Shown piece by piece: positions 12,642 to 26,400 of a stretch of 64,000 nucleotides of DNA. Each line of letters opens with the position of its first letter. Positions within the stretch are counted from its first letter, which is position 1. The stretch is from Moringa oleifera (taxonomy: Eukaryota > Streptophyta > Magnoliopsida > Brassicales > Moringaceae). The position numbers and the translations under genes were made by a program. The DNA is taken from the NCBI GenBank assembly GCA_021397835.1, contig JAJFZO010000747.1, forward strand, positions 1,118,501 to 1,182,500, given 5' to 3'. The notes under the pieces were generated by a model. The model had not been told where the DNA came from and did no database searches. It worked only from the letters and a program-made list of their open reading frames with translations.

Positions 12642-14590
12642 CTAAGCTGAGGGTGAACCAGAGCTAGGACTAACAGATCTTGAAACAGATCTGGAGCTCC
12701 GGCTCGAGCTCCGGCTTCGAGAGTAGCTCACAGAGTAACTGTCACGAGAGTTCCTGTATTTGGATGACCCACCATGAGAAACACTTTTCTTTGGAGTACA
12801 TGAAACACTGCAAGAGTAGCTCCTCCTTGCTTGAGGAGACATGCTCCGTGAATAGCTCCGCCTTGACCTGAAACACTTCGCTTTAGCTCCTCCTTGCTCG
12901 AGGAGACATGCTCCGTGAATAGCTCCGCCTTGACCTCCTTCGCTTTGGGGTAGGACTTCGTGAGTAACTCCTCCTTCCCCGTGGTGGTGTGAGGCTTCGA
13001 GATACAGATCGATGGCGATACCTTCTGTAGTACCGATCATCCAGCAAATCATATCTGGAGTCACAGGGAGAGTAAGATCTTTGTCGACGGTAGTAAGGAG
13101 AGTAGGACCGATCCCGCCCTCTATAATACTGGTCATCCAGTGATCTGCCATAAGGAGAGCGAGATCGAGAGTATGACCTCCGCCTACTGTAATAAGGAGA
13201 GCAAGATCTGCGCCTACGATAGTAAGGTGAGTAAGATCTGCTCCTGCTACGATCAGAAGAATAACAAGGCGAACGACCGTAACTCCTCCGATAAGGAGAA
13301 TAGCTAGGAGATCTACGAGCAGAGTAACTAGAAGAACGACGACGCACTGCATCAAGAGAGCATATCAGAGGAAAATAATAAGGAAGAAAATCTAGTAAAG
13401 AGATTCATTGCAATACTAAAACAACGTGAAAATAATCCTACCGCGAATTGTTCTCAGGCCCAAATACCTCCCTGGAGTTGGAGTTCGTCCTCTCCGCCTC
13501 CTAGCCTGCAATAAGTTAAAAGCATTAGATCATGGAATTTATGAATTGTAAAGCAAGATACAGCCAAAAAAATGAATTTTAAGAGTGAAGGGAGGGGATT
13601 ACTGTGGTAGAATCAGATTTACATCATAAAGTAAATGAATAACTAAACCAAAAACCAAAAGTGCGCATATTTAATTGCTTGAAAAAAGAAAGAGTAATGC
13701 TGGGTATACAACCCTAACGTTCTGATACTTGTTGATGTATTTGATTTGTTTGTTTAGTTGAAAGACTTTTGGAGTTTGGTGAAGAGCTGCTACACACAGC
13801 TAACCTGCTGCCACAAAAACTTCACACGTGGAAAGAAGCAAACAGCTTTCAAACTCAAAAGAACAAAATATCAAACCATCCACAACATGCATACAACATT
13901 AAGCACAGAATAGTAATAATACACAATGTGCAGTTGGAACTTGGGGATAAAAAAGAACTCCAGAAGTTTTACCTTTTCTACAGTAATGACACGACCCTCA
14001 AGAACAGAGCGGTTCAAATACTTTACACAGTGATCAGCCTCCTCAACAGTCTCCATGGTAACAAACCCAAATCCTCGAGATTCTCTTGTCCATGGGTCAA
14101 CCACAAGATGAACATCAATTACCTAAAGATTCCAAGCTTCTTATAATGAGAACTAAGTAACAAAAAAATTCCCACAGATAGCATTCAATCACTTCAAGAA
14201 TCATATGCTAATAGCATGTGTAATTCCAGAAACATCTGTTCAAAGTGCATCATATTCACACCTTTCCCTCACTTGCAAAATGCTTCTCCAATTCTCTCTT
14301 CGTGATCCTCGGTGACAGTCCTGTGACATAAAGATTGTTTCCAGGATTTTCTACATCACGAGAAGGACTTCTGCTAAGCAAAATGACCAACATAACAAAA
14401 CATTAGAACCACATAAAATGTAGAAAATAATCAAGAGGTCCAAAACCATGACAGCTTGTAACTACAAGATGTACCTTGATCGGCTTCCTGACACTGACCT
14501 TGACCTCGAAAGAGACCTTGAGATGGACCTACTGTATCTCTTGTCTGGGGAAGGAGAGCGGGAATACCTTGACCTCCGGGAGTATGACAT
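12642..14590 (-). CDS. SR45a: SR45a / Transformer-2-like splicing factor
   Basis: RNA-binding SR-type protein that joins spliceosome components in the nucleus and tunes splicing under stress (family knowledge). Coding exons on the minus strand: 14590-14475, 14370-14262, 14122-13973, 13505-13442, then 13346 onward. A short N-terminal RS region (MSYSRRSRYSRSPS) leads into one RRM with RNP2 LYVTGL (~52-57) and RNP1 RGFGFVTM (~91-98). Then come a Tra2-like linker RGRTPTPG and a long SYSP/YYRRRR-rich RS domain. The last exon contains a 67-bp tandem duplication. Read straight through, it stops at 12883 (300 aa). If 12934-12868 is removed as a mini-intron (GT-AG), frame continues to 12642 and gives 358 aa ending in SVSPSSGSPSA. 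A 5' UTR intron (15489-14591) is inferred from a gtgagt donor and a ctcag just before the ATG. Confidence 0.9.
12817..12945 (-). repeat. Imperfect 62/67-bp tandem duplication in the SR45a RS-domain exon
   Basis: Plus-strand units 12817-12883 and 12884-12945 both contain tagctcctccttgct and end near cttcgcttt. The unit that is downstream in transcription carries about 5 extra bases (tgtttcag instead of gag). This makes the duplication frame-changing and also supplies a usable polypyrimidine/AG. Confidence 0.85.
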
Positions 14591-15489
14591 CTGAGACAAT
14601 TAAAACAACACAGCTCAAGCACTTTGAAAGCTATATAGATAAACATGTAATGGACTCTGCCATGAAAGCTAAAGCAAATCATCGAATTTTCCAAGATAAT
14701 GTGCTCATAGAAGTGAAAGGAAAAGGATTATTATGCAATTTTCGATAAACAACAAACTGAAGGAGCCTTGAGCAGTACGTCCCCAAAAAAAGAGAGAACT
14801 CCAGGTCAAGTGGATCTCCAAGGACTCACTCAGAAAAAATGCAAATAATTAAAATTAGATAATTCAAACAAACGAAGTCAATCAAAGTACCATATTGCTC
14901 TGACATGGATCATCAGAACACTAAAATAGACACCTTTGATTCACAAGAACTTGGAAAAATCAACCACCTAAAAAATACTGCACACACATTATAACATCTT
15001 AAAGTTCTACTGATAATCGTATCCACCAAAAAAGCTCCCCAAAAGAAAATCTTAATTAAGCAAATAGTAGGATAATATTCTCTAAAAAACCAACAGAAGC
15101 TTAAAAACTCTACTCATTAGTGAATTCAACAAAACTAATGTAGAGTTCCTCTAGTTTCTCCTAAAAGAACTATTAAACAGAACAAATTACCCATCAGAAT
15201 CCTATTATTGCCTGAATAAAAGAGGCCAAACATATTCAGCATCAGCACCTAAAACATTCGGATCTAACCCAGATTTTTAACAATTTGTCAATCCTTGAAA
15301 ACATTATCCAAGACTAATGTTAGATCGCTATAAGGTTAGGTTCACAGCATCCAATATTAAGCAGGAAAACATGATTAAAGTAACCTTAAACACCTTCACA
15401 ACTTCAAAAATTTCACCAACGAAGATAACATCAAGACTAGCAAAATCAAATCATAATAAAAATCATTAGTAACGAAAAATAGAACTCAC
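14591..15489 (-). other. Probable 5' UTR intron of SR45a
   Basis: On the minus strand a gtgagt donor lies at 15489 and a pyrimidine-rich ctcag acceptor abuts the start ATG at 14590. The ~0.9 kb between is AT-rich and non-coding. The leader exon would be about 15490-15620. Inferred from splice signals only. Confidence 0.5.
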
Positions 15490-15647
15490 AATACAAAAGG
15501 CAGAAGATCCAAACGCTTTGTCTTTCTCTGTATCGTGAAGATGAGCTTGATCAGAGAATGCTCTCTCCTCTCTTTTTCTGGATCTCTCTCGATCACACAA
15601 ACGCGAACAAATCCAACGTTCTGAAAGTTATTACACATACGGAGAGC

Positions 15648-15657
15648 TTTAAATAGT
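15648..15657 (-). promoter_or_regulatory. Possible TATA-like element of SR45a
   Basis: The minus strand reads actatttaaa at this place, about 25-35 bp before the likely start of the leader exon near 15620. Position and composition fit a plant TATA element. No other evidence is available. Confidence 0.4.
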
Positions 15658-15724
15658 AAAGGACCTGAGGGAAGTTTCTGGAGAAGCGGACGCGAAAACG
15701 GGTTAGAATTCCCTTTTGCCAAAT

Positions 15725-17318
15725 CCAGGGGTTTCCTATCCGGTCAAGCGCATTACGGTTTTTGCTGGTACAATCAGATGGCGCCACGTACCACAACAAC
15801 GTGGAATAACCGGCGTTTGATTGGTTGTTGTGAACCGAAATGACCGTCTAGACCTTTTGTCTCTGACGTGGCTGTATAGCAAGGCTTGGAAGGATCAGCA
15901 CCGCAGCTGCTGTAACAGCACCTTTTACATTGGGCTGGGCTCATAGAGACACAAAAGCGTTGTCAGGGCAAGCGCTGATTTTATTTTATGGGGACTATTA
16001 TTATTAGTTATAAAAATAAATATTTAAAAATTAAATTACATTTATATTAATTTAAAATTTAATTAATTATTTATTTAATTTTAAAATAAATATCATTTAA
16101 AACTTTAAATTTTATTTTTTCTTCAATCAAATTTTTAATTTATTCAATTAAATTTTAGTATTTTAATTTTATCAAAATTAAATTTTATTAAAAAATTTAA
16201 ATTTTAAATATATTTAAATTAAAAATATTTTATAATAAATTTTAACTTATAATTTTTTTATGAATATAATAAAATATTTAAATTATTATCATAAAAAATT
16301 TAAAATTTTTAACTACTAAAAATATTTTTTTAAAAAATATACTATTAAAATTTTAAAAAATTCATAAAAATTATTTAATTAGTAAAAAAAAATTAAATTT
16401 AAAAATAAAATAAAAATAAAGTGTAAAATTTATTTAAAAATTTTTTAACTTTTTTATGATTAAAAATGTTAATTTTTTATAATTATTTTGAGTCAAGATT
16501 TAATTTAAATAAAATCAACAAATTAAAGTTTTTTTAATACATTTTAAAAATTAAGGTTTGATTGGAAAGAAAAGGCAAACCTTAAAATTTTATATAATAT
16601 TTATCCTTAATTTTAATGTAAATAATCATAAAAATTTTAAAATATTTGTATTATTAAAACTCTAAATTCCATATTTATATATCTCAAATTTAAACAATTA
16701 TTTAAAAAAATCAAAATTTTAATCATATATTATAAAAAGCATTTGTGATATTTAAAATTTTAAATTAAATTAAAATTTATTATATGAATCTTAAATTTCA
16801 ATATGTTAAATTTTTAAATTTTTAAAGAAATAGTAAGCACCTGTAATTTCAAGTCGAAATAGCATTGAGTTTAAAGATAGTTTTGCTAATACCACATGAG
16901 TTGATACAATGGCATCATTTGAAGTGTCCACTTGTATTCAATATGACATGATGAGATCCCATATAGAATTTTGTGTAAATACAAAAAGCTAGTGATTTCC
17001 AGCCCAAACAGGTGAAACTACATTTTGAAAATTATAGTGGCTGCTACAGCCTACAAGCAAGTAATTTCCAGAAACATTTCAGGCTCTTCTTAAAGAAATT
17101 GCCTGAGTCAGTAAAAAAGATAATCCCAACAATGCCTGAAAGTAGGCAGCAATAATACAGGCATAATAAGTGTGTACCATTATGCACCCACATAACTCTT
17201 GGCAAATTCCTACAAGGTGCAGCTGGAGCGAAGAAATTGTAAATCCAGATGGCAAGACCTTATAAGTTAACTGGCAGCATCAAAGTATCAGCTCAAAAAC
17301 AGAAACAGCGGAGAATTT
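15725..17318. other. Intergenic: AT-rich block and 3' UTR of the CCCH/RRM gene
   Basis: From 15990 to about 16850 the sequence is almost pure A/T, built of short taaaattttaaatt-like runs, and has no open frame of note. The 16850-17318 stretch is of normal composition and is probably 3' UTR of the minus-strand gene that follows. No transposon ends were recognised. Confidence 0.55.
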
Positions 17319-20300
17319 TCACTGAGGTGATGGCCCAGGAGCGGTGATCCCTGGTGGTCCAGACCCTGGATGGGTAGGACCTGATGATGTAGATGCTGAT
17401 GGGGCAGGCACTGGTGGTGCAGGTCTTGGCCCAGAATGCTGGTACTGCTGGGCTGCTGGTGGCACCTGAGGTAATGGCAATGGCGGATGATATGGAGGGT
17501 ACTGCTGATAAGGTGGCATTGGTCGCATATACCCATAAGGTGCATAGAGCTGATTGGAATAATGCCCATGCAGCGGCGGCATAGCTTGATGAGCATAATG
17601 TTGGCCTTGTTGCTGCTTTTCAGATCCAGATTTGTTCTCACCGCTAGAAGCCCCATCTTGAGATGGAACAAGAGCACCCATTCGTTGTGGGTCCATGGAT
17701 GGATAGTAGGCTCTCTCCGGAGGAGGTGGAGGCGGCATATTGTAGTAGTGCATTGGTGGGGGTTGCTCCTGAGTGCCTGACAGTTGATTTTGCTGCTGAG
17801 ATATCACTGCCCGTGGCAACATCCCACTATGAGCCACCACTGCCTGCTGTCGTGCTTCCTCTGAGCCATCTGACTCAAGCTTTGGTGCTTGAGGTCTACC
17901 CCACGTCAGTTTCAGTCTCAGACCCTTCACAACTAGTTTATTACAGAGCTCTTCAGCAGCCTTCTCCGCACCTTCTCTGGTAGTGTAGGTAACAAAAGCA
18001 CATGCCTTATCGGGCAAGATCCGTATGGATTCAATTTCACCATGGGCATAAAAGTGATCCCTCAGATCCTGCTCGGTAATCCTTGCATCAAGTCCACCCA
18101 AGTAGAGGGTTTTAATGCTTTCATCCTCAGGGGGTTCCAGAGAGGACATCTCACCAGCCTTGCCAAGAAGCTTCAGCGCCACTGGGTCATTCACTCTGTA
18201 GATATACAGAAAAGCAAAATAAATAAATTCTGGAATAGACATGTTCACGTATCATGTTAAGTTGGCTGAGCAGGTGGATGTGGGATGTATGCATCTTACT
18301 ACCGGTGACACAATAGCTCCACTAATGCAATATAGATTCACTAGCAAAGTCATTATACAGTTTTTATAACCAAGTCAAAGATTATACATTTGATGCTTTA
18401 CCAGCTTAAATTTAATAAACCGAGAGAGATATCAAAGATATTTATGCCTTATCATACTTCAACAACCTAAATATTAATAATAGCACTTACCCGTAGTAAC
18501 GATCTTTTATATTTTGCTGTGACAACTCCCCGGTTATAGGCATCTCATGTCTGTAAGGGCACTCAGCACCTCTTGTGCACTCACCCCTAATATAGAAACT
18601 GCATATATGTGCCCGGTTCCTTTTGTAATATGGTGTTGTTCTTTGGAGCTTCAGAATAGTATCATTTGGCCGAACTTTTCCATAGGAGGATTCATAGTCT
18701 ATACCAGCTCTGGCCTGCATGGAATGATAAAGATGTTGATTTATCATAATAATTAAAAAAATAAATAAATAAGAACCAGGAAACAGGAAACCATGGTCAA
18801 CTACAAGCATAACAATAAACAGAGCACATACTAATGGAATTACATCACAAGACACCGGACATCTACGAAAAAGCACCACAAGTTTCTTCATAAGTCTTTC
18901 TATGAAGTCCAAATCACAAATTCACAGCTAGGAATGCCAAACTCATACCTATTCAAATAACTATTAGCTGGCCAGCTATCTAATGAGTCAAAACAATATC
19001 CATAGTGGAACTAAGGCCTTATAAAACAACAGCAGGAGAAGGGAAATATTAAACAGCCACAATAAGAAACACAGAGTCATCAGGAAGCATCCCATTATTG
19101 ACAACTTATAGAGAATAGCACCATTCTAACTGCAGACACTAATAGATATGAGCAAACACCATGTCAAACAGGAATATGTGCACATGCAACAGGCTAAATA
19201 GCTTCAATGTCAAAATAATAGTGATACTACGCAGACAGTTCATTTGGATGCTCTTTGTGACCTACTATGCAACCAGCAAATGATTTTAGATTCAGAATAT
19301 CTAAACAAGCAATAGGGCAAACAGCTTTGCTTCCTCAAGAGCATTGGATGTAATGAGAAAAAGGAATGCAAATACATACCCTGCGGTCATGCTCCTCAGC
19401 AAAATACTCCCTGTTCACATCACTCTTTGGAATGGCATCATTGGAATTAATGCTGAGAGCTGTATCTCGAACCTGCACTGGCAGACCATATTCAAGATCC
19501 AGAAGGCATACTTGACATACGTTTTTCAATTTACTGCATGTCTGGCAAATCTCAGTCTTCTTAAATCTTGCATCACGACCAGGCCTCCAACGAAAGACTG
19601 TGAATGGCCTCGTACAAATCTTGCACTCCTTATCATAATCTGCTCGGGTCTACATTACAACATGCACACACCAATAAATCATCCATGCAATAATTAGAAG
19701 TTTTACTTTCTACAACACACTTGAAATTGAGACAATACAGAGATTGTCTTTTTAATCCTTTGCCCCAACTATTTTCCCCTCCATACCATGTGCAAGCATC
19801 TTACTTGTCAGTTTCAGAATGAATTCAAAAATAGAATATTTAAAGAGAAAAAGAAGCAAGGGTTGCCATACATCCTGTCTTCTGATATGCAAAGAAAATA
19901 ACAAAAGTTTATAATGAAAGATTTCTAAGAGTCTCGACTGTATAGAATTCTAACATAAGATCTATATCTCGTTGTTTCCTGGACTTGATTAATATTTCTT
20001 CACAATAACCAAGATTCTCACCTTAGTCATAGATTTGGGCCACCTAACAGTTCCCAAGATGACAAAGACGTAGACATAACAAAACAAAAGAATACCAATT
20101 GCTCATGGTAATGTTTAAAACATGTTACTCCAATCTCAACCGCCCAAAACCTACCCAACACTATCTCAGAACAATATTTAATTTCAACACCTACCTTAAA
20201 GGCTTTTTGTTACCAAGTTCATATTCCCTCTGATCGTGTGGCTCAATGAAAGAGGGTATTGAGGACATCTGATTGTTTCTTCCATTATCATTAAAACTGC

Positions 20301-20707
20301 ATCCTAACAGTGAAATTTAACATTGATGCCTACAAATTGTACTGATATAAGCAGACGTCAACATAAGCTCAAATCAACTAAATCTGACCCCCAAACCAGT
20401 TAGTTTCGTCTAAAACATCAAAATTAAAAACCTACTCATGAAATTATCAATCCCCTAGCACAGCAAAATAAAAACAGCTAACAAATCATACTAAATTTCA
20501 AACTGTATAGTTGGGCCTTACAAATCAAAACCCGAATATATGAACCCTCCCCCAAAGAAAAACAAGAAATCAGCAAAAATACGCAAGGGATTGAATCGTT
20601 ACCATTCTCACATACGGATTATCACCAAGGCACGACTCGCAGATGATGGGAAAATCGGACCGTTCCCACCCATCAGCCTCGTAATCTCTTAACACCCTAT
20701 GCGCCAT
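17319..20707 (-). CDS. MAC5A: CCCH zinc-finger RRM protein, MAC5A/C3H4-like (ECM2/RBM22 family)
   Basis: Member of the ECM2/Slt11/RBM22 family, a spliceosome factor that contacts U6 and pre-mRNA. In plants it is part of the MOS4-associated complex. Four minus-strand exons (20707-20603, 19649-19380, 18714-18491, 18195-17319) close in phase and give 491 aa. Visible parts are an N-terminal cysteine-rich zinc-binding region starting at [12 protein letters not shown]; one C3H finger C-x7-C-x5-C-x3-H at ~163-181 (CSFYIRGEC...CPYRH); an RRM at ~229-301 ([19 protein letters not shown]); and a Pro/Gln/Tyr-rich tail. It is in tandem with SR45a on the same strand and divergent from SKI2 across 2.8 kb. 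Near-identical motif order to Arabidopsis At1g07360 makes the assignment strong. Confidence 0.94.
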
Positions 20708-23469
20708 TTCTTTCTCTGTTCTCCCTTTCTAGGTCACACAGCAAATCACTTTCCTCTGAAACTACCTCACAGAATAGAGGTCAAATAAGCTGAGAGACAA
20801 ATGAACAAATCCTCGACGCAGTGGGAACCAACAGTAACCCTACTCCCAATTCCGAAACGGATTCTTATAAATCAAAGAATCCTGTTAGGACTCGGTAAGT
20901 GTTTTGTGTCCACGGCTTGATGATGAATGGGATTTGGTATTTTGGTAATTGATTATTTTGCCGCCGTGTTAATACCCTAAAAAGAATGGGCCCAACAAAC
21001 CGAGGCCTTTTATGTCCAAACAGGCCCTATTTCATTTTTATTCTTGGAGCCCAGCTTGAACTTATTTCTCAGGTTTGAAAAATAAGAGTCATTTAAAAGA
21101 TAATAAGTAAATTTTATTTTAAATCTTAATTTTTATTTTTAAATTAATTTTTAAAATATATTTAACTAAAATTTTTAATTAATTTTATTTAAATTAAAAT
21201 TTTAATTTAATTAATGACATTTTTATTAATTAAATGCTTAAAAAACTACTCAAATAAACTTTAAATTTTATTTTGATTCTATCTATTAAATGTGAATAAT
21301 TTTTTATCAACAAATTATTTTTATAAATTTTTAATTTTTATGATATGATTTTTTAAAAAATTATTTTTAATATTTAAAAATTTTTAAATTTTTTATAATG
21401 ATCTTGAATTATTATTTTTACATGTATAAAAATTTGTATAAAATATCTTCAATTTACTTATTTTTAATTTTTAAATTATTTAAATTTAATTTAATTCAAA
21501 TTAATAAATCAAAGTTCATTTAGAATTAAAATTTGATTAATAAAGATAAAACAAAACATAAGTTTTCAATTATATTTATAGATAAATAAATATAAATAAT
21601 TTAAACTATTTTAAAATAAAGTTTTGAAACTTAGGTTTTAAATGACTCAAGATTTTAATTTTTATATTTAATTTAATTTAATTTTTATTAAGAATTAATG
21701 ATATTTAAATTGAATAGTTTACATTATATTTTTTAATTAAAATATTTATATATAAGTATTATTTAAAATAAACAAAAATATTTAATAATTTTTATTTATG
21801 TTATCAAAAATTTAAAATTTTATTAAAAGTATGTAAATTTAAAATTATTTAAATTCATAATAAATTTTTTAAAATATAAAATTTATTGAATTATTTATTT
21901 AAATATTTCTACAAAAACATGAAGATAATTGATTCCAGTTTTATTTATGTTCAACTAAAAATGGCAATAGATCGAGCTTATGTGGGTATTCGATCTGATC
22001 AAATCTTAATAAAATAAGTTTGGATAATATTTAATCGAATTTGAGCAAGTTTGAGTAGGATTCGAATTTTAATTTTTGAGTACTGTTTATATAATTATAT
22101 TAATATGTTAAAATTTTTTATTTAAAATTTAATTACATTTAATTTTTTATTTTAATTTAATTACATTAATTATATCATTAAAATTTAATTTTTTAATTAA
22201 TAAAAAATTTTATTGAAAATTATAAAAAATATGTAAATATAATAAATCGATTTAAACGAGTTTATGTAGTATAAGGATAATATAAACAGATTTAAGATGA
22301 ATTTGGATATTAAAATTAATTTTTAAAATAGATTTGAGACAAGTTTATGTATGTTTTAATTGGAATTGAGTTTGTAATTTTAATGACCTCAAGAGAACCT
22401 ACTTAGGATTCAACTTACTATATAAAAAATTCAAATATGAAAACAATAATTAATATATAAAGTTAAAATTATAAAATTTTTATCTATCATATTATTTAAT
22501 TTATTTTTAAATTTTTTAAAAAATATTTAATCAAAAAAGCTTATTATGACATAAAAATTACTATGTTACTAACAAAACTAAAGAAAAAAAAAAAAAAACA
22601 CAGCCCATGTAATTAAAATAAACTAATATAGTCATTTGCCTTGCCTAGTTGTTAATTTTTTTTTTTTTTTGCTTTAATGATCTATTAACATATAAGTTTA
22701 AATATATCTAAAAAATTCAATGAAATGTGCCTAGCCTGATAATTTTAATATTACATCTCAAATAATAAAATTCATACTAACATAATCTAATAGATTTTTT
22801 TAAGATTAAAAATATTTTTAATTAAAAAAATTTAAAATTTTTAAAATTTAAAAATTAAAATAATTTTAATAAAAGGTTGTTTCATTGTAAGGGATAAACT
22901 TAAATGAATTGTAAATTTTATTAAATTATTTTTGAGGTAGTTTAATAATGAAAATACTCTTAATATTTTATAATTATGTAATTATTAAAATTAGATGTAT
23001 AATTAATTCAGTCAATATATTAAATTAAAAATAGATATAATTGAAGATTTTTTAAAAATAATTATTTATTTTAAAGTTGTTTTATTATATAATATTTTTT
23101 TAGACCCAATTTAATAAAATGTTAGTCTGATTTAGGATTTATGTGTTTTTCTTCAGTGAAATATTATAAGTTATTTTCATTGAAAGACCATTGAATTTCC
23201 TATATTAAAATAACCTAAACATCCTTTGTTGTCTATGGAAAGAACTGCTTGACGTTTCTTAAAAAGAAACGACACACATCTCATCCGTGTGAAGTAAGAA
23301 CGGCGGGATTTTCGTCACAGGTAAAAGCTGCCTTGCTTCATCAGTCCGTCACTTCTCAGTCCTCACCGAAGACCCGCGAAGAGCACGATTCTTCGAATGA
23401 GAAAACCCAGCAACGGATGCCAGAGGCTATAAAGGAGAAAAACGAAAAACGATACTGTAATAACCGCAA
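20708..23469. other. Divergent intergenic region with an AT-rich block
   Basis: Separates the start of the CCCH/RRM gene from SKI2. About 21090-23150 is extremely AT-rich and made of taaattttaatt-like runs, with two A/T homopolymers near 22580 and 22660. A stretch at 21955-22420 has a different texture (atggcaatagatcgagctta and later gattcgaat-type phrases) and may be an old, decayed repeat. Only the outer ~300 bp on each side look like promoter or leader DNA. Confidence 0.5.
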
Positions 23470-26400
23470 ATGGATCGAATCCAGGCAACAAACGAGCTCG
23501 CTTTCCGGCTTGGATTCTCTGGCCATAGCGGTCACCTCCGGGTGGAGCCTCTCTACACCGTGGAGCGCACCGACCCCGTCAAAGCTCTCCCTGATTTCAT
23601 CCTCGTGAGTTTGCAATCTATTAAATATATGAAAATTTGAATATTGCTCCTGTTATTTCATTCTATTTAATTTTTTTTTTAATTCTTTCTTTTAGTGGAG
23701 GAGGTTCATGTTTAAACTTGTTTTTCCGTCAGCTGTACTCTAGGGTTTAAATGAAAAATCTCATGCTTAATCTCAGTAAGTAATTACATGGTCTGGTGGT
23801 TATTTAGTTTAATAGTCAATATAATCCATTATGGTTGTGCTGAATTCATTGGTTAACAAAATAATTTTTAGAATTCGGATTGTATATTGATTTATCTATT
23901 TAGTTATTTATTTACTGCACCACAGGGAAGCTGTACTTCTCAATTAGCAAGGTAGATTTTGTTGCCATTTCAATTATGAGAATGAAGACAAAGTGGCCCT
24001 TATAAAATCTACGCTCTTAAAGTGCCTGCATTGTTGAAGGAGTAAATTTTCAGTACTTCTGAGTGTTATCTCACATTTAGGTGGAATCTGTTAAATACTT
24101 TTTGTGTGGAGTCAAATCATAGTATTTCACTTGCTTGGCCTATTCCAATTTTTGTTGATGCCTTATTACTTCATTTGGTTTTCCTAAAAACACGAAATAA
24201 TCATGTTAGTTGTAGCTTTTACTCTTACTATTCTGGAAATACCTTATTCCTGTACGTGTTCCAGCCTCCTGCATTTGCTCAAGAAACACATGAGTCAATA
24301 AAGGAGCATATTGAGGAGAAATATCTCTTGCCTAGATTGGACCCTGATGAGTTTTCTCCAGAAAAAGCTGGAAAGCAGTGGGATTTTGATTGGTTTGGGA
24401 GAACAAAAGTACCTCTGGAACCATCAGTGCCTCGATCTGTTGTGGTCCCAATGTGGGAGTTACCATTCAGGCGAAAAAAGCATGCAGAGCAAGGAATATG
24501 GGAACCTAACTCAGTGATGGTAAGTGTGATGTCTATCTCTCTCGGAGGCTCTTATATCAAGATTTTAGATTTACCAGGGTTGCTATCAGTCATTCTACTG
24601 TTTGTGATTCTCCTGGAATTAAAAATAGCATTAGACGCTACAAAGTTTTGACAGGATTCTTGATCATTCTAATTTTTAGATATTTATTTCTGACTTTTGC
24701 GGGAGAACTGGACTGTCATATGGTTTCAGGTGGATGTGTCAGAACTCATGGTAGGAGATCAAGATTCTGGTCCTCTGCCACGCATGGTTGGACCTGCCAA
24801 AGATTTTGTGAGGGGAAGTATTAATAACCGTCCTTTTCGGCCAGGGGGTTTGGAGGATTCCCAATTTTTAGGGAAAGTTCTTCCTGATGGTGTTTCTGAT
24901 GGGGAATGGGTACGTGAGATTCTGAATGGTGGCCCTGCTCAAATTGTTCCTCCAAGTTCTAAGAAGGGATTAGATCTTGGTGATCTTAAGGTACTTTTGT
25001 CTGATGTATCATTTAAATTGAAAATTTGAAATCCAAAGTTCTTTCTTTTTGAAGTTTCTAGTTGTTGGCATCCTAACTGGCACATGTTACATTACATTAT
25101 TTTATGTTTCTTGAAGGGATACCCATGCGCATGGACTGTTTACAAGGACCAAACTTCACTTGACAAAACATCAGATGAAAAGTTGGTAGGTTGTTTTATT
25201 GCATTTTGTTGTTCCTTTAGAACTACTTATCGCCTGTCAGTTACCATTTTTTTAATATTTAATTTTCATCTTATGTTTGCTTACTCCTGCGTTGTGGTGG
25301 TACTTGCAGAATGAGTTGTCAGTACAGTTTGATGACTTGTTCAAAAAAGCTTGGGAAGAAGATGTAGTTACTGATTCTGAGAGAGATGGTATGTATGATT
25401 TCTATCTAGACCATAACTTTTTGTTGAAGGATTGAACTTGCACGGCTTCTATTTGGAATAGGGATTTGGCATTTATGAATTATTCACTCATAATAACTTC
25501 GAATCTGATAAATTACTGGGATATTGTGTTTTTGGTTACCTTTTAGTCATGCCTTTTTGTCATGAAATTCCTTATAATGAATACTCTGAGCTTGACAAGT
25601 CTTAAGGTTTCTGTCTCCAGAGTATTTTGGTTAAGTGAAAAAACTGGTGCAAAATGAAAATGTTTTTCAATTTCATTTGTTTTCATGGTCTATTCTCTTT
25701 TGAAGCTTCCTTTGAAGGTACCTAGTATATGAGGATATTGACTGGTTAATCTGGTGAAACTGTGATCACATGATATAGTAAATTGGTATGTTCGTTTTTG
25801 TCTTTTGGTTTGCTGAGTCATGCCCTATATGAAGGTCCTTTGTCAGACTCAGAGTCTGCTAAGTCAGAAGCAGAAGCAAGTAAGATTGACATGTCTGGAA
25901 ACCTCCATGAACCTGGCTCATCCACATTGGATGAGATTCTATCAAGTGAATTAGAAGTTTCATTGTCAAGAATGGATGAAACCAGCTATGGTGGTGGAGA
26001 GAGGCAGGAGGTATTAGTTAAAGGTTTAACAGAGCACTTTATGATTTTCTTCCTTCATCTGAACATCATATGCCTCTGGCCCTGCTATGTGGTTAATGAG
26101 CTCACTTGTTGGCAGGCCTGGGCAGTTAAGGGAGGGAGTGATGGAATTTCAGATCGCTTTTCTGAACTTGTTCCTGAAATGGCACTTGATTTTCCTTTTG
26201 AATTAGACAAGTTCCAGAAGGAGGTATTGCTAAATGCTAAGTTTCTGACCATGAATCTCACTGCTTATAATTGTTAGGATAGCAAAAAATTCAGTTGAAC
26301 TTAGAAAAATAATCTTTTGCCAGATGTTGAAACTGTAAGAAATACTCCTCCCTTCTATTAATGCACGCACTTTTTTGAACAGAAAGTATCAAATTTGAAC

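Noticed and set aside
13769..14146. 125-codon plus-strand frame
   Set aside because: It is antisense to SR45a exon 3, which carries an unmistakable RNP1 motif.
17393..17983. Several plus-strand frames over the Pro-rich tail of the CCCH/RRM gene
   Set aside because: Antisense shadows created by repetitive Pro/Gln codons.
23249..23469. Upstream extension of SKI2 exon 1 in another frame
   Set aside because: The family start [12 protein letters not shown] is at 23470 in a different frame; the longer frame is leader sequence.
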